Below are positions 45,578 to 57,857 of a stretch of DNA of 64,000 nt, piece by piece. Below the pieces are notes generated by a model, which was not told where the DNA came from, did not search any database, and saw nothing but the letters and a program-made list of their open reading frames with translations. Numbering within the stretch: the stretch's first letter is position 1; each line of letters opens with the position of its first letter. The DNA lies in NCBI RefSeq assembly GCF_032854445.1, contig NC_088305.1:8231717-8295716 (forward strand), in the 5' to 3' direction. A program made the translations under genes and the position numbers. This stretch comes from Liolophura sinensis (lineage: Eukaryota > Mollusca > Polyplacophora > Chitonida > Chitonidae).

Positions 45578-45833
45578 TGTATATAAATATTGGTACAGAA
45601 GGTGGAAGGGATTTGTTTTAAACGTTGTAGTGTTTTATTCACTAATCTTTCTCCCAGTGGCTTCTGTGTCGCTTGCTATTATGAACCAGTCCACTTTGTT
45701 AAGTTCTTTTACACGGTGTTAAGGATATGTGATATTACGCAAAGTGTGTCTTAGTGTACGCATACTATCCCTGTGCTGCATTGAGAGTATCCTACCCTGT
45801 GAGACCAATACCATTGGCTAGAACATATCTCAC

Positions 45834-45887
45834 CTTTCTCCAGGTATTTTGATGTGGTTATCTGCCAACAACAATGCATCTGTCATC
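45834..45887 (-). CDS. SAMHD1-like exon: MTDALLLAD
   Basis: 54 nt; acceptor TATTTACAG, donor AAAG|GTGAGA. Encodes MTDALLLADNHIKIPGE, which continues the previous exon in the family order. The next expected exon was not found to the left. Confidence 0.78.
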
Positions 45888-45959
45888 CTGTAAATAGTGT
45901 ATAAAAAAGAACATAAATTGTTAACTAGCACTAGCATTGTCTATTAATTATTTCTTTTA

Positions 45960-46110
45960 TCCTGAGAAGAGTAAGCTTTAATGACAGAGGTACTTGGAGC
46001 ACCCAGAGTAAACCACCGAACTTTGGCAAATTACTAACCAACTTTTTCACACGTGGCGTGCAGAAAGGCCCATCAAACAGTAGAAGGATAGGAGCACCAA
46101 AATTCTCTGT
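45960..46110 (-). repeat. Dispersed repeat family D fragment
   Basis: GTAAACCACCGAACTTTGGC and TTTTTCACACGTGGCGTGC blocks. Lies in the SAMHD1-like intron. Confidence 0.5.
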
Positions 46111-46319
46111 CTCAGTAGCGGCATTGTCAGGTATCTGTAGGTCGTTCCCATACCCACACAACAGTTAATACTTTTTTATAAAATATCGACAAATACACCC
46201 ACATGTGCTGTGATGCTCAGGCCACTTTACTGAGTAAAAGCCCAAAATAAGAGTGAAGCAAGAATGAAATATTTATCCAATATAGTAAATATATAGTTAT
46301 AGTTTCTAAGTGCCACTTC

Positions 46320-46710
46320 TGACATCAAACTCAAGACAACAAGCCTTTCATCCTCTCATTTCTAGCAGCAAGCAACAGGCCTTCGTCATTCTCTTAATTA
46401 TGACGTCAGGCAACATCCCGTAAATTCTCACTTCAGCTACAGTAATCAAAATTTTCTCTCGCTCTCACAAATGTGTGTTCAGCCTCTCCCTTCATACACC
46501 AGACAAGAACCCTGTTTCACCATCTCCCTTCTGGCACCAGAGGAGAAACCTGACACATCCTTCCACTCCTGAAGGCAGACAACAAATCTGTTTAACCATT
46601 TCCCTTCTGTCACCAGATACGACATCTGACACATATCTCCACTTCGGACATCACATAACAAACCTGTCTCAACCTCTCACTTCTGACACCAGACGTCAAA
46701 TATGTAACAT
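46320..46710. repeat. Degenerate outlier of the 39-bp array
   Basis: Repeated CACCAGA..AACCTG and CTCACTTCTG..ACACCAGAC pieces related to 43.8-45.1 kb. Inside the SAMHD1-like intron 45888-46927. Confidence 0.7.
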
Positions 46711-46927
46711 CCTTCACTAGCTATATATGTCCACATTATAGGCTTAGGTATATGTGCGTATTTCGTAATTGTTCTTTTGTAATTTATGTTAACTTTTTTT
46801 CTTTCTAAAATTTAGGGGATGACTTAAAGCTTGGTGCAATAACTCTGGCCTTTCGACTTCATAAATTTCAATTTTCCAGAATAAAATTGCCTCAAAAATT
46901 AGCAGCTGCATCAGACAATAGACTTAC

Positions 46928-47019
46928 ATTTCCTCTATGAGTTGAGTGACGCGGTGTTGATAAGCTCTCCGGTAAAGATGCATGCGAGTGTGGAACATTT
47001 CAAGCAAATTTGCTGCCTC
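46928..47019 (-). CDS. SAMHD1-like exon: MFHTR..RRAYQH
   Basis: 92 nt; acceptor TCCACACAG, donor AAAT|GTAAGT. Encodes EAANLLEMFHTRMHLYRRAY and QHRVTQLIEE; strongly conserved SAMHD1 segment. Confidence 0.87.
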
Positions 47020-47504
47020 CTGTGTGGAAACCAATATATAATTAATATAAACTTTTTTCATAGAGCGACTAAGAAAGCATGCATTTTTAAAAGCAGAAAC
47101 TTGATACAACGTGAATACTTGGCGTCGTACAGTCATCAGTAATTAACTCAACAAAATGAGTTTAAATTTGATTTCAAAGAATAATTCTGAACCATTAATA
47201 GGCCGATACTTAAACACCTCAGAAATGTTAAAAAAAACCCTAATTAGAGGCTCTTGGGCCATATACAATGCATTATATGAAAGATTTTTGTTTTATCTTA
47301 TGCAGCAAACCTGCCCTAACGTCTCAATGTGTTGGTTAGGTAAAGGTAAGTTCATAAATATAGACTTTGTGCACGTAAAAGTGTCTATAAACAGAGAAAA
47401 ATACAAACTAAAGCAACGCAGTTTTGCTGGCCAGATTCACTGTATTTGCATTTTCACGAGGAAATTATGTATTTGTTTACTTATTGATCTGATTGGGGTT
47501 TTAA

Positions 47505-48513
47505 GATAGATAGATAGATAGATAGACAGATAGAGCTTTATTTCAGACTGAAATGTCCATATAAAAAAAGATAAACACACACACACAAAGAAAAAAAAAA
47601 CTATATACACATAACATTGGCGACATATACCGACTTCACATCAGTATAGTAAAACTGCCCACCTCTCCTGAAGCCGAGATGTTATACTGGCGTCACTATT
47701 CAGGAGTTTTATTACGATGGAATTGTCAGTAAACATAAGTCTCCGTCTGAAACAATACACTGACCTGCGCAGTAATTCACCAAAGGACGGTACACCATTA
47801 ATGCAGAACATAAAACTGGCACTACAATCGCGCCTGAAACACATTAACCATCTAAATGCATTATTGTAAGTGACCCGTAATGAGCTTATAACCTTTTTCA
47901 GAAAAGTACACCAAAGCTGACAACAGTATATATTGCAACAAAAACTACGAAAAAGTTGTACTTGAACAAGCTGAGTACAAGAACTAAACTTACGTATCAA
48001 CATGTTGGCTCTAATACAGAGCTTTCTTTTCTGAGACAGAATGTCCGCATCATCAGACAAATTGTCAGTAATAATGTGCCCAAGGTAAGTATACGATTGG
48101 ACATAAAATAGCAATCTTTCATTAAGGTACAAAGGCGGGGGATTGAAATCTTTATACGTTTTAGGTTTAATAACCAAACACACAGTCTTACGGGTATTAA
48201 AAATTATGTCATGGGAAAGAGCATACTCTTCACATACTTTAAAGAGAGCTTGCATTGCTTTTGCAGACGGGCAGATTATACACATATCATCGGCGTAGAT
48301 AAGGTGATTGATAAATATACCTCCAACATTACATCCAACACATCCATCGGACAGAGCAACGTCCAGTTCATGGAGGTATAGGTTAAACAGAGTAGGTGAT
48401 AAAATCCCCCCTTGCCTAACTCCGTTTATGATACGGAAAGGGCTCGATATGGACGATCCCCATTTAATACTGAACTCTTGGGTATTAAACCATACTTCGT
48501 GAAACTTTATTTT
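47505..48513 (-). mobile_element. 5'-truncated LINE with open RT frame and TATC tail
   Basis: Open frame 48513-47641 (about 290 codons, no stop inside). RT blocks in order: RIINGVRQGGILSPTLFNLY, active site LIYADDMCII (48297-48286), KTVCLVIKPK, YLGHIITDNLSDDADI and the downstream thumb/connection region RDCSASFMFCINGVPSFGE. After the stop, a short 3' UTR ends AATAAAGCTCTATC followed by a TATC microsatellite (47,505-47,532), typical of jockey/CR1-type tails. The 5' part with the endonuclease is missing. An intact frame suggests a fairly recent insertion. Lies between SAMHD1-like exons. Confidence 0.9.
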
Positions 48514-48645
48514 TTAAGCCGCACTGGAGAATATTTCACTCATATAAAGGCGGCCAGCATTATGGTTGGAGAAAACCTGACATAGCCAATGGGGGAAATC
48601 CATGACACATCCATCGACATGATGCTGACAGACGTGCTTACATCT
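48514..48645 (-). mobile_element. SINE family A, head missing
   Basis: GAGAATATTTCACTCATATA and GGCGGCCAGCATTATGGTTG blocks; abuts the LINE 5' end. Confidence 0.7.
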
Positions 48646-48905
48646 ACGACCCTACCAAAATTCAGGAGCTAAAATGTTTAGACAATGTGTAGGTTTGACC
48701 TGATAGTCCAGTGGAGTGATCTTTTCTAATATTCTCTGATTGCATGAAAACCGTTACTTAACTGACACTGAATACATAAGAACATAAACCAGTCTTATAT
48801 TTGAATCTACCGCAACACAAATAATATTTGGTCTTAAAATAAGGTGTGAAAATAGGCAATCTATACTTCTAACTCCTCACGTCGTGTGTAAACTGCTTTT
48901 CATAC

Positions 48906-49070
48906 CTCCTATCTGTAGCATATCTGCCGCTCTTCACCTACGTCAATGACTCTTGCAAACTTGATCAGTCGTTCATGCTCAAAACTGTTACGAATGCCCA
49001 GGCCGTGACAGTCTCGAGCGACGTAATCCCACTTATCCACGTCAATGCCATTGCGCTTGTTAGCCACAAT
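48906..49070 (-). pseudogene. SAMHD1-like exon with in-frame TAG
   Basis: 165 nt, phase 0 at both ends; acceptor CATGGACAG, donor GAG|GTATGA. 55 codons; codon 54 is TAG, just before the donor. Encodes the family's [16 protein letters not shown] segment. Confidence 0.85.
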
Positions 49071-49159
49071 CTGTCCATGTAGAATACAACAATGTTTCTA
49101 CAGCACATTCTGTTCACGAAGAAAACCAAATCCCGAAATCCCGGAAAAGGTTTTTAGAA

Positions 49160-49233
49160 ATCCGAGGTCATCCTCAGATCGCCGGCAGAATATTCACGTA
49201 CGAGCGGAGAGGAAGTCAGCATGAGCTGGCATT
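49160..49233 (-). mobile_element. SINE family A internal fragment
   Basis: CGAGCGGAGAGGAAGTCAGC and ATGAGCTGGC, then T-rich sequence. Confidence 0.55.
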
Positions 49234-49589
49234 TTTTTTGGGCTAACAGGATAATCTTAATCTCTTTTTTAAAGGAGAAGAAAGTTTAAATATCAACCAT
49301 ACATCATTGAAAGAGCATGATTTTCCTTGCAGGTAAATGTCATAAACAAATTCTAGTATGTACCTCAAGTTGATAAGTTATAAACAAAGTCAGCGCTAAG
49401 ATCCGCTGTGGGCGACTCCAGTTTGCCTAAGAACTAGTCCTGAAGTCTTCTGTGTTAGGAGAATTGCTATCGGAAACCGCCGAAGTGCAGTTCCTACATT
49501 TCCCGTAGAACTCTCCTTCCCCGAAGGTAGAGAACAGTGCAGTTCGTTTACCGCATGACGATTGGTATACCAGAATGTTGGACGTAGGT

Positions 49590-50043
49590 GGACACAGACC
49601 CCCATTACAACTTGCGTTTTTCAGTAGGGACGATTGTAGTTCTGTGTATTTTAGGGTGTAAAGTCTTTTTTTGCTGCCAGCCTGCCGTTTTTAGTGTACA
49701 AGTGCATGCTTGGTATGAAAATGATGGAAATTGTCTAAGCTTTGCGCAGGTATGAGTTTTAATGGTGAAAGTTTGAAATTCTGGGCGAGAGGACACAAGG
49801 AGACAGGTGGTGATGAGGCTGCGAGTGATGTCCCCTTGGCGTTGCTAAGCACCCCTCCCAGCTGCCGACATGTAAAGGTCCAGATTTTGACGGTCAACCT
49901 ATGTCAAGATTTTTACAGCTTCTTTCTCTCAGGCTGGGCCAGGTATGCACCAAAGCTTATTGGCCTCGGAATGTTTGGGACTGAGCTACAGCGCTAAACG
50001 TTAACATTGTCGCTTATGGAAAACTAATGGGGGTCTGTGGCCT
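49590..50043. repeat. 454-bp direct repeat, copy 1, with inverted ends
   Basis: Starts GGACACAGACCCCCATTA and ends TAATGGGGGTCTGTGGCCT, so its ends are inverted repeats of at least 15 bp. Same length as copy 2 (52488-52941) with 6 substitutions and no indels by eye. Confidence 0.93.
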
Positions 50044-52487
50044 GATCTGTCCACTTGTGCCAAAACATGTAATATGTCACTGTGTGCTCAGATTTGGCAA
50101 CAGCCTGATAATATTTGGTGGGTACATCTGCGATGTGGTTTGCATTGACATGGAACTTGATTGAGCAGTTTTAAAGCTTTTTAATTCTATATTTTCCCCA
50201 CATATCCATTTTGTCTAAAAATCGGCTAAAACGCTCTGTGGTCAAGGGTAGTACAGGAGTATAAACAGACTGGAACAAACACAGACAATGTTTCATTGTT
50301 CCTGGTTTTTAAAATGTCTCTTTTGGGGCTGACATTTGATAAATAATGCAAAATTTGAGTGCTGCGAGTGAAATTGGAGTATGTGGCTGATAGATAGGGT
50401 GGTGTGATTAAGGATGGTCAATAAGGCCTTGCATCACATATAAGGGCCCAGCCTCACACAGGTGGATAAAAACACATCAGCAGATTAATTTACTTGGCTA
50501 GAGTAGTAGAGAGGGCCAGTGTGCATTTAATTTACAAACCAAGTCAGGTTCCTCCCATGTGTGCCACCACACACTAGGTAAATGTGCTTCAAATCATCCT
50601 GCAGGTCACAAAACATTAAAAACAGGCATCTCTGCTGAAACACTGTCTGCTGTTTTGGGCATAGACTTGAAGTGGACAAGGTAAATTTTCCTCTTTAAAC
50701 TTAAAAATAAACCACTGTAGGCATGTAGTTTTCATTGTATGTGTATATTCATTCCTCTGACAAGTTACATGTGCACTCACACAGTATGTGTGGCGTTGGA
50801 ACAAAAATGATCAATTTCAAGTTTCTAGCATACATGTGAGTGTGATCTGTTGGAATATTGCCCTTGTGAAAATGAGTCTCTGCCCCACCAGGTGTCTGTT
50901 TTTCCACCAGAACATAGTACGCTGTTCCTGCGACATCTCAAGGAGTTTTTGTTTTAGTATCTGGCCCAGTGTGGCATCCACCTCCCTGGGCAGCTGGGAT
51001 TTTTTTTATGTTTCCAATGTCCTCACACACAAGTTAGAAATTAGACAGCTACATATGTCTTTCACATCCTAGTTTAATACCTATTGAGCTTTTGTCTTGG
51101 TTTCCCTCTTTAGATCTTGTCTCCCAAACATGGCGTCAGTGAACTTTGCCTGGTTTATGCATATATTGAACTGGGATCTACCTAGGTGAGTGGGGTCTGC
51201 TAGCCGTTCAGCTTCCTCAAAGGCCTGACCATTCGGATGCAGTCTTCCACTCCCTTGGCCGACCTAGAATCCCCGTCATTGGTCCGGTACTACACCATGA
51301 CACATACCCCTCCGGCCCCCCCACCCCCCCAACCGGGGAAACGTCACAGGTTTCTCATATATGTACGGACAGTTTGAATGTCCATTCCTCATGCCCACCC
51401 AGCAACACCCAGTGTGGAACCTGATTACGGATGTAATTTCTCACTGATTATTTGAGGATTTCTGTGTTGTTACAGGTTAAAAAGTATAGCTTTTCCCCTC
51501 TTCTTGGGTCCCTTCAACATGTCTTGGGAGGGTTGCCTTGCTGACTGTCTGAATGACCAATGTGCATGTACTGTGTGGCTTTATTTTTGTAAGTGGCAAA
51601 TTCATATTTCTCCCCTCTACTTATCTCTTGTAGATGCCAGTGTCACACTTTGGTGTTTGTTATGTGGAAAGTACTAATTTAGTCTGAGGCAACAACACAG
51701 GTGGTGGGATTCTTTTGCACTGTGAGTTGAGGTAAGCCAGCCAACCAATGGCAGCCATGGGGGAGACGGGAAAGGGGGGTAGTGTGTGTGTGGGGGGGGA
51801 GTGGGTGATCTTTTAAAGGGTTTTATCATGTGAATCACTATGTAAAAGGGATACTAGTCTTTTCTTTAGCCCTATCCATGGAAACTCTGCCTATGAGCAT
51901 TTCTATATCAATTTGGATGCATATGTTTACTTTGATGGTGATCAAAATGTACTTTTCTGGAATTTTGAAACTCCGCTTTGCTACCCACCTGTATTACTTT
52001 AAGTCAAATTTTGCACAAAGTTGCTAAAAGGTATGTCCTATATTTGCTAAGTGAATTGTCAGATAAATTACCTGTCTTTTGATATATATTTTGACACTTT
52101 TGGCTTTTAAGTATTTTCTTAACACTGCTGTAAACAAGAAAATCTACTTGAAAATCCATAATTTTCTAAATGTTTGTCAATGGAAAATGTAAAATACTTT
52201 GTCATTGGAATTTTTTCATTTTTCTTGCAGATATACATACCAGCTTTCCAAAACATTTGACCTGGTTAAGATATTTTGAACGGTATGTGCACTACAGAGC
52301 TTTGAACTTGGTGCTTGAGGACGGACAAACAGACACATTTCCAAGATAGGGGTACCCCAAGTTAAATTCCTCCTACTGAAAAGTTTTTGCATGTATCAAG
52401 CTGTAACTTTATGTGTGAGGTTTAGAGGTAGTAAGCATTATGTGGTGCAAAAATGATTGATTTTAAAAAAAGTTGGCTGGTGTGATA
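50044..52487. other. 2.44-kb interior between the 454-bp repeats
   Basis: No long open frame or retroelement motif seen on either strand. G/T-rich patches and a C run near 51,320. No convincing tRNA-complementary site after copy 1 or purine tract before copy 2. Confidence 0.6.
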
Positions 52488-52941
52488 GGACACAGACCCC
52501 CATTACAACTTGCGTTTTTCAGTAGGGACGATTGTAGTTCTGTGTATTTTAGGGTGTAAAGTCTTTTTTTGCTGCCAGCCTGCCGTTTTTGGTGTACAAG
52601 TGCATGCTTGGTATCAAAATGATGGAAATTGTCTAAGCTTTGGGCAGGTATGAGTTTTAATGGTGAAAGTTTGAAATTCTGGGCGAGAGGACACAAGGAG
52701 ACAGGTGGTGATGAGGCTGCGAGTGACGTCCCCTTGGCGTTGCTAAGCACCCCTCCCAGCTGCCGGCATGTAAAGGTCCAGATTTTGACGGTCAACCTAT
52801 GTCAAGATTTTTACAGCTTCTTTCTCTCAGGCTGGGCCAGGTATGCACCAAAGCTTATTGGCCTCGGAATGTTTGGGACTGAGCTACAGCGCTAAACGTT
52901 ATCATTGTCGCTTATGGAAAACTAATGGGGGTCTGTGGCCT
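52488..52941. repeat. 454-bp direct repeat, copy 2, with inverted ends
   Basis: Same start and end motifs as copy 1; flanks differ from those of copy 1, which fixes the boundaries. Confidence 0.93.
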
Positions 52942-53760
52942 TATACAGTGCACTGGGACTAAACCTACCCGTGCCTTCAGGATCCGGGTTAAGCGAAACC
53001 AGATATACACACTGACGCACTTGACGTAAGTCTACACCAAATGAAGGAGCTGGCTTAAGCCAGATTACATCTATACATTCACGTATACGTAACGTAATAA
53101 AAGCCTCACAGCAAGGTCGACGATGAAATATTAAACCCAGTTGTTTTGCAGGTCGGAGTGTAAAATATCTTGAGACGTATCGTGAACTGATTTATGGTCA
53201 TGTGGACTTGGGAGCATGCAATAGAAGAACGCTTAAAATGAGGGTCACATGTGTTTGCCATGTGTGTGACATGTGTGATGTATTAGAGACCTGCTCAAAC
53301 TTTCTTCACCTATATAAATTGACGAGTGTATTTTTTGTATTTTTGGTAACCATGTGTGTACCATTGACGTTGGATTTAAATGGCGTGAGAATTTGTTGAA
53401 CAGCGAGCAGTACATTTTCATATTAACCTGGATTTTCGGAATTTTACGAAGTAAAATATGCGTTATTCAGAAGAAATTAGTCAACTAAACGATTGTTTCA
53501 TTAATGGTAATAATAATAATAATCAGAAGGTGATTATTGGAATTGTAACTGTTGACATTCAGAGTGGTATACGCTTTGGTGTAATTAATTTTCTAAATAT
53601 CCCACATTTGTACATATGCTTCTGTAAACTGCTAAAATCTTTATTTCTTGTGGATAATTCCGTGTTCAGACTAGTAATGGTCCATTGTCTTGGATGATCT
53701 CACACTATTTGGGGAAGATCATGTTTAATTGTTCTGAGGCTTGTTTTTAATTAGTTTCTA
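52942..53760. other. Non-coding, nothing recognised
   Basis: Short TAA-type run at 53,505-53,525; otherwise no repeat or coding signal. Confidence 0.5.
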
Positions 53761-53764
53761 CATG

Positions 53765-55215
53765 TAAAACCACCTTCACCCTGGGACTGCTCATTTGTAT
53801 AGCCTACATAGATACTGTAGAACCACATCCATGTGGGGACTGGTCATTTGTATAGCCTATATGCATGTAGATGCTATAAAACCACCTACACGTGGGGACT
53901 GGTCATTTATATAGCCTACATAGATACTGTAGAACCACCTCCACGTGAGGACTGGTCAGTTTATAGCCTTTATGCATGTAGATACTATAAAACCACTTCC
54001 ACGTGGCGACTGGTCATTTGCATAGCCTATATAGATACTGTAGAACCACCTCCACGTGAGGACTGGTCAGTTTATAGCCTTTATGCATGTAGATACTATA
54101 AAACCACTTCCACGTGGCGACTGGTCATTTGTATAGCCTACATAGATACTGTAGAACCACCTCCACGCGAGGACTGGTCAGTTTATAGCCTTTATGCATG
54201 TAGATACTATAAAACCACTTCCACGTGGCGACTGGTCATTTATATAGCCTACATAGATATTGTAGAACCACCTCCACGTGAGGACTGGTCAGTTTATAGC
54301 CTATATGCATGTAGATACCATAAAACCACTTCCACGTGGCGACTGGTCATTTGTATAGCCTATATAGATACTGTAGAACCACCTCCACGTGAGGACTGGT
54401 CAGTTTATAGCCTATATGCATGTAGATACTATAAAACCACTTCCACGTGGCGACTGGTCATTTGTATAACCTACATAGATACTGTAGAACCACCTCCACG
54501 TGAGGACTGGTCAGTTTATAGCCTATATGCATGTAGATACTATAAAACCACTTCCACGTGGCCACTGGTCATTTGTATAGCCTATATAGATACTGCAGAA
54601 CCACCTCCACGTGAGGACTGGTCAGTTTATAGCCTATATGCATGTGGATACTATAAAACCACTTCCACGGGGGGACTGGTCATTTGTATAGACTATATAG
54701 ATGCTGTAGAACCACCTCCACGTGGGGACTGGTCATTTGTATAGCCTATATGCATGTAGATACTATAAAACTATTTCCACGTGGGGACTGGTCATTCCTA
54801 TTCCTTATGAAAATATTACAGAGTCCGCACTGGGCTAGAAATTCTTATAGCCTATGTAGGTACTGTAGAACCGCATCCATGTGAGAACTGGTCATTCTAA
54901 TTGCTTATGCAAATACTACAGAATCACTTTCACGCTGGGGCCGGTCATTTTTATAGCCTTTGCAGGTACTGTAGAACTAAATAAATAAATACTACACCAT
55001 TATCTCCACCCTGGGACTGGTCATTCTAATTGCTTATGTAAAGACTACAGAACAACTTCAGCGCTGAAGTTAGTGATTCTTATAGCCAATATAGGTGCTG
55101 TAGGATTACCTCCACGTGGGGACTGCTCATTCTTATCTCTTATGTAAAGACTACAGAACAACTTCAACGCTGAAGTTAGTGATTCTTATAGCCTATATAG
55201 GTGCTGTAGAACTGC
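53765..55215. repeat. 111-bp dimeric minisatellite with diverged right flank
   Basis: Core 53,880-54,800: a 58-bp and a 53-bp half alternate, both built on CCACNTCCACGTGNNGACTG followed by GTCA and TATAGCC. About nine halves pairs are visible. From 54,800 to 55,215 the same words (GGGACTGGTCATTCT, CTACAGAAC) recur at wider spacing. Confidence 0.95.
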
Positions 55216-55757
55216 ATAAAAATTAATTAATAAATTAATATATATCTAACTGTAAAATTTTAAAAACAAAAATAAATAACGCTCCATGAAAGCGTAAATT
55301 CGTGTTGTATTTTTAAAGTCCCGAGGGATGGAACCCTGGTGTGTGATTAAATCCACTGTTTTGTTAACATATGCATACACTGTATATATGGTCCACACTG
55401 CAGAGGTCTTCACAAGCAGTTGTGTACAGGTATAGACAAATGTTTACAGGAGAAAACACAGGGATTAAGATAGCCTCTCTTAATCCCAGAAAAACACTAC
55501 TACCTTGGTTCACAAGAAGCTATACATTTTGTAAATTCCGACGTGAAGCCAAGGTTAAACTATCCAGAGTTGGATTAGAATTAGCATGATTGACAGAAAT
55601 GGTCAAGGATAAAGAACGTCCGATGGAAGCCTTTGGGCCCCTTAGCTGTGCGAGAATGTGTGTTATATATATATTATATACTAGCATAGTAATGACTGGT
55701 TACAGTAGAAATATATTTTTATATTTTAACATCCTTTTCGAAATAACGAGTTTTCGA

Positions 55758-55973
55758 AGCCTCCGTTGCCGAGGTGGATAGCGCGCCAGGGTGACGCAAA
55801 CACCCTGGAGCCTCTCACAAATGCTGTCGCTGTGATTGGATTCCTCTCCGACCTTATACTACGTGAGAAGGTCTGCTAGTAACCTGTGGATGGTGGCTAT
55901 TTCCTTCCAGCATAATGCCGGCCGCTGTTGAATTAGTGAAATAATGAGTACGGCTTAAAACACCAATGAAAAA
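55758..55973 (+). mobile_element. SINE family A, full length, forward
   Basis: tRNA-like head GCCTCCGTTGCCGAGGTGGA and GCGCGCC, then the TCTGCTAGTAACCTGTGGAT, CCAGCATAATGCCGGCCGC and GAGTACGGCTTAAAACACC blocks. Confidence 0.85.
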
Positions 55974-56080
55974 GTTTTCCGTTAATCACTTATAGTGTGT
56001 GACACATTCAGTCTGGGGAAAATCAAGAGAAGACGTGAGTAGACAGAATAAAAGTGAATTTATTGCACATTATTATTTCA

Positions 56081-56130
56081 CTTTATCTGATTGGTGTTTT
56101 ACGCTTCACTCAAGAATATTTCACTAATGG
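56081..56130 (-). mobile_element. SINE family A tail fragment
   Basis: GGTGTTTTACGCTTCACTCA and AGAATATTTCAC only. Confidence 0.65.
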
Positions 56131-57857
56131 TAGACATATTTTCCTTCGATAGCTGAAAACTTTCGGAAATGACGTCATTGATGAACTTGAACATTGATAA
56201 GAACGTGAGATCAGCGTTGTGCACACCTACTCAATCCCACGCCCAGTTTGGACTCTTTTTTCCACACACATTTGTTTGATAGTTATCATTGCTGACCTCA
56301 CCACTGCACATTACTTTATTTCTGGACTGACCGCTGGGCCATAAAGAAAAGTGTAGCGTAAAGCCAATTTGACGTCCCAAAGAAGAAAGCATTGGCGCTT
56401 TTTGGGCTTTTATATCTTAGGACACAACCCAAGCTGCATATTGAGAGATAGAAACCAACCTTAGTAGGCCTACTGTCTACATACACATCATGCATACCCT
56501 ACCTAACAGACTGAAACAAAACACAGGAAAGAAACTGCTGCCAAATGTCAGCAGCCATAGGAAAACATATCAGCTTAAAAACACGGAAATCAAAATCATA
56601 CAATAAATTAGACTCCTATAAGTATGTTGGAAATACGTGTGACAATAATGAGCTGGTCACTAACGATAGTTAGGTTGACCTCGGCACAACTAGCAGAAAA
56701 GCAGGAGATGTTTATTTATGACATTTAATAAAATTGGGATTTATGAGAATTGATATCTTTACTTTTTATGATTTCAAAGTTTTGTGGTTTTCGTAAAAAT
56801 TAATGACTGCTCACCGTGAATTATGATACTGACATTAACATTTTGCCTCTGTTGGAACGCTGTCCGTAACCATATCCATGCTCGGTTGGTAGGCCAACTG
56901 CATGTAAACCGTCTCGTCCACAGGTAGGCCTATGATATATTTCCATAACATTGGAGTCCACGATTAAAATTTATCATATTTCCAAGATTTCATTATCTTT
57001 CAAAAATGCCCCCTTGCAACTTAGCTCCTGTTTTGAGGGCTAGCGTTCAACTACAGGTTTACTACTTCCAGCATGTGTACAAATTGCGCACGTCAAGCCT
57101 ACACTATACATACACAGTTGTGAGACCCAGGCTAGCTTAGGCGCAGTAGATTTGTACGTTGTTAAGGCATCGACTGCTGCGATCGGTTGAGCATTCATAA
57201 AATATAAACTAAGCGTTAAATAAACCAATCACTGCATAGCGCACACTATAATATAAACACTCGTTTTATACAAAAAAAAAATAATAATAAAAGCGGCGAT
57301 TTTGAGAGTATTTTGTATTATGTTGGTGGCAACATTGCCTGCTGGTTGGAGTTGCTCCCACACTTTTAGCCACTAGAGCACGTACCAGTCCAATCTGAGC
57401 AATGTGGACAAGGTCATGCTCCCATATTTTCAGAAACCAGGGAAAGTCCTTAAGTTACGAAAGGCACAAAATGTCCGGACATTTTTGACTCGCCTGTATA
57501 TAGTACAGGTGTGGCTTATGTCGAACCCTGAGCGTCGGCGTCGAATAACAGAGAAAGCAATTTAAGCAAAATCTTAGGAGTTGTAACTATAAAAGTACTG
57601 CAGATATTGGGGTCAGGCTTTGCACACATGTAGATCACAATAGCACGAGGGGGTTATTCCATCGTTGATTGGGTTTGTGCATATTAAATATCGTGAATTA
57701 CTGAATTTCTGACTTAGTATATAGGGTATATTAGAATTATTGTTAGACAAAATGTTAGAGTTTGTATTTTAACATGTATTGTATGTATTGACCTGAGGTT
57801 TGGCATGAATATAAAACTTGATGACGCAAGGGGGGTGATCCATCGCTCCAATTATAA
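56131..57857. other. Non-coding, nothing recognised
   Basis: AT-rich, no repeat family or coding signal assigned. Confidence 0.5.

Larger units (their letters stand above)
45834..49070 (-). pseudogene. SAMHD1-like dNTP triphosphohydrolase, three exons, one in-frame stop
   Basis: SAMHD1 is a nuclear dNTP triphosphohydrolase that lowers nucleotide pools. Exons in transcript order 49070-48906, 47019-46928 and 45887-45834 join in matching phase and correspond to a contiguous stretch of the protein after the HD catalytic core: [20 protein letters not shown], then EMFHTRMHLYRRAYQHRV, then MTDALLLADNHIKIPGE. Lengths match family spacing residue for residue across the first junction. The penultimate codon of the first exon is TAG (48909-48911), where the family has an acidic or lysine residue. 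No exon for the SAM or HD domain was found in the 14.5 kb upstream, and none of the C-terminal ones between 45834 and SLC23, though the gap at 41380 could hide some. It is either a decayed partial copy or a mis-called base in a live, very spread-out gene. Confidence 0.8.

Noticed and set aside
49590..52941. Simple LTR retrotransposon call
   Set aside because: No TG..CA ends, 4-6 bp target duplication, primer-binding site, purine tract or gag-pol coding was seen.
53833..54744. 303-codon repetitive protein
   Set aside because: By-product of the 111-bp array, which is divisible by three.
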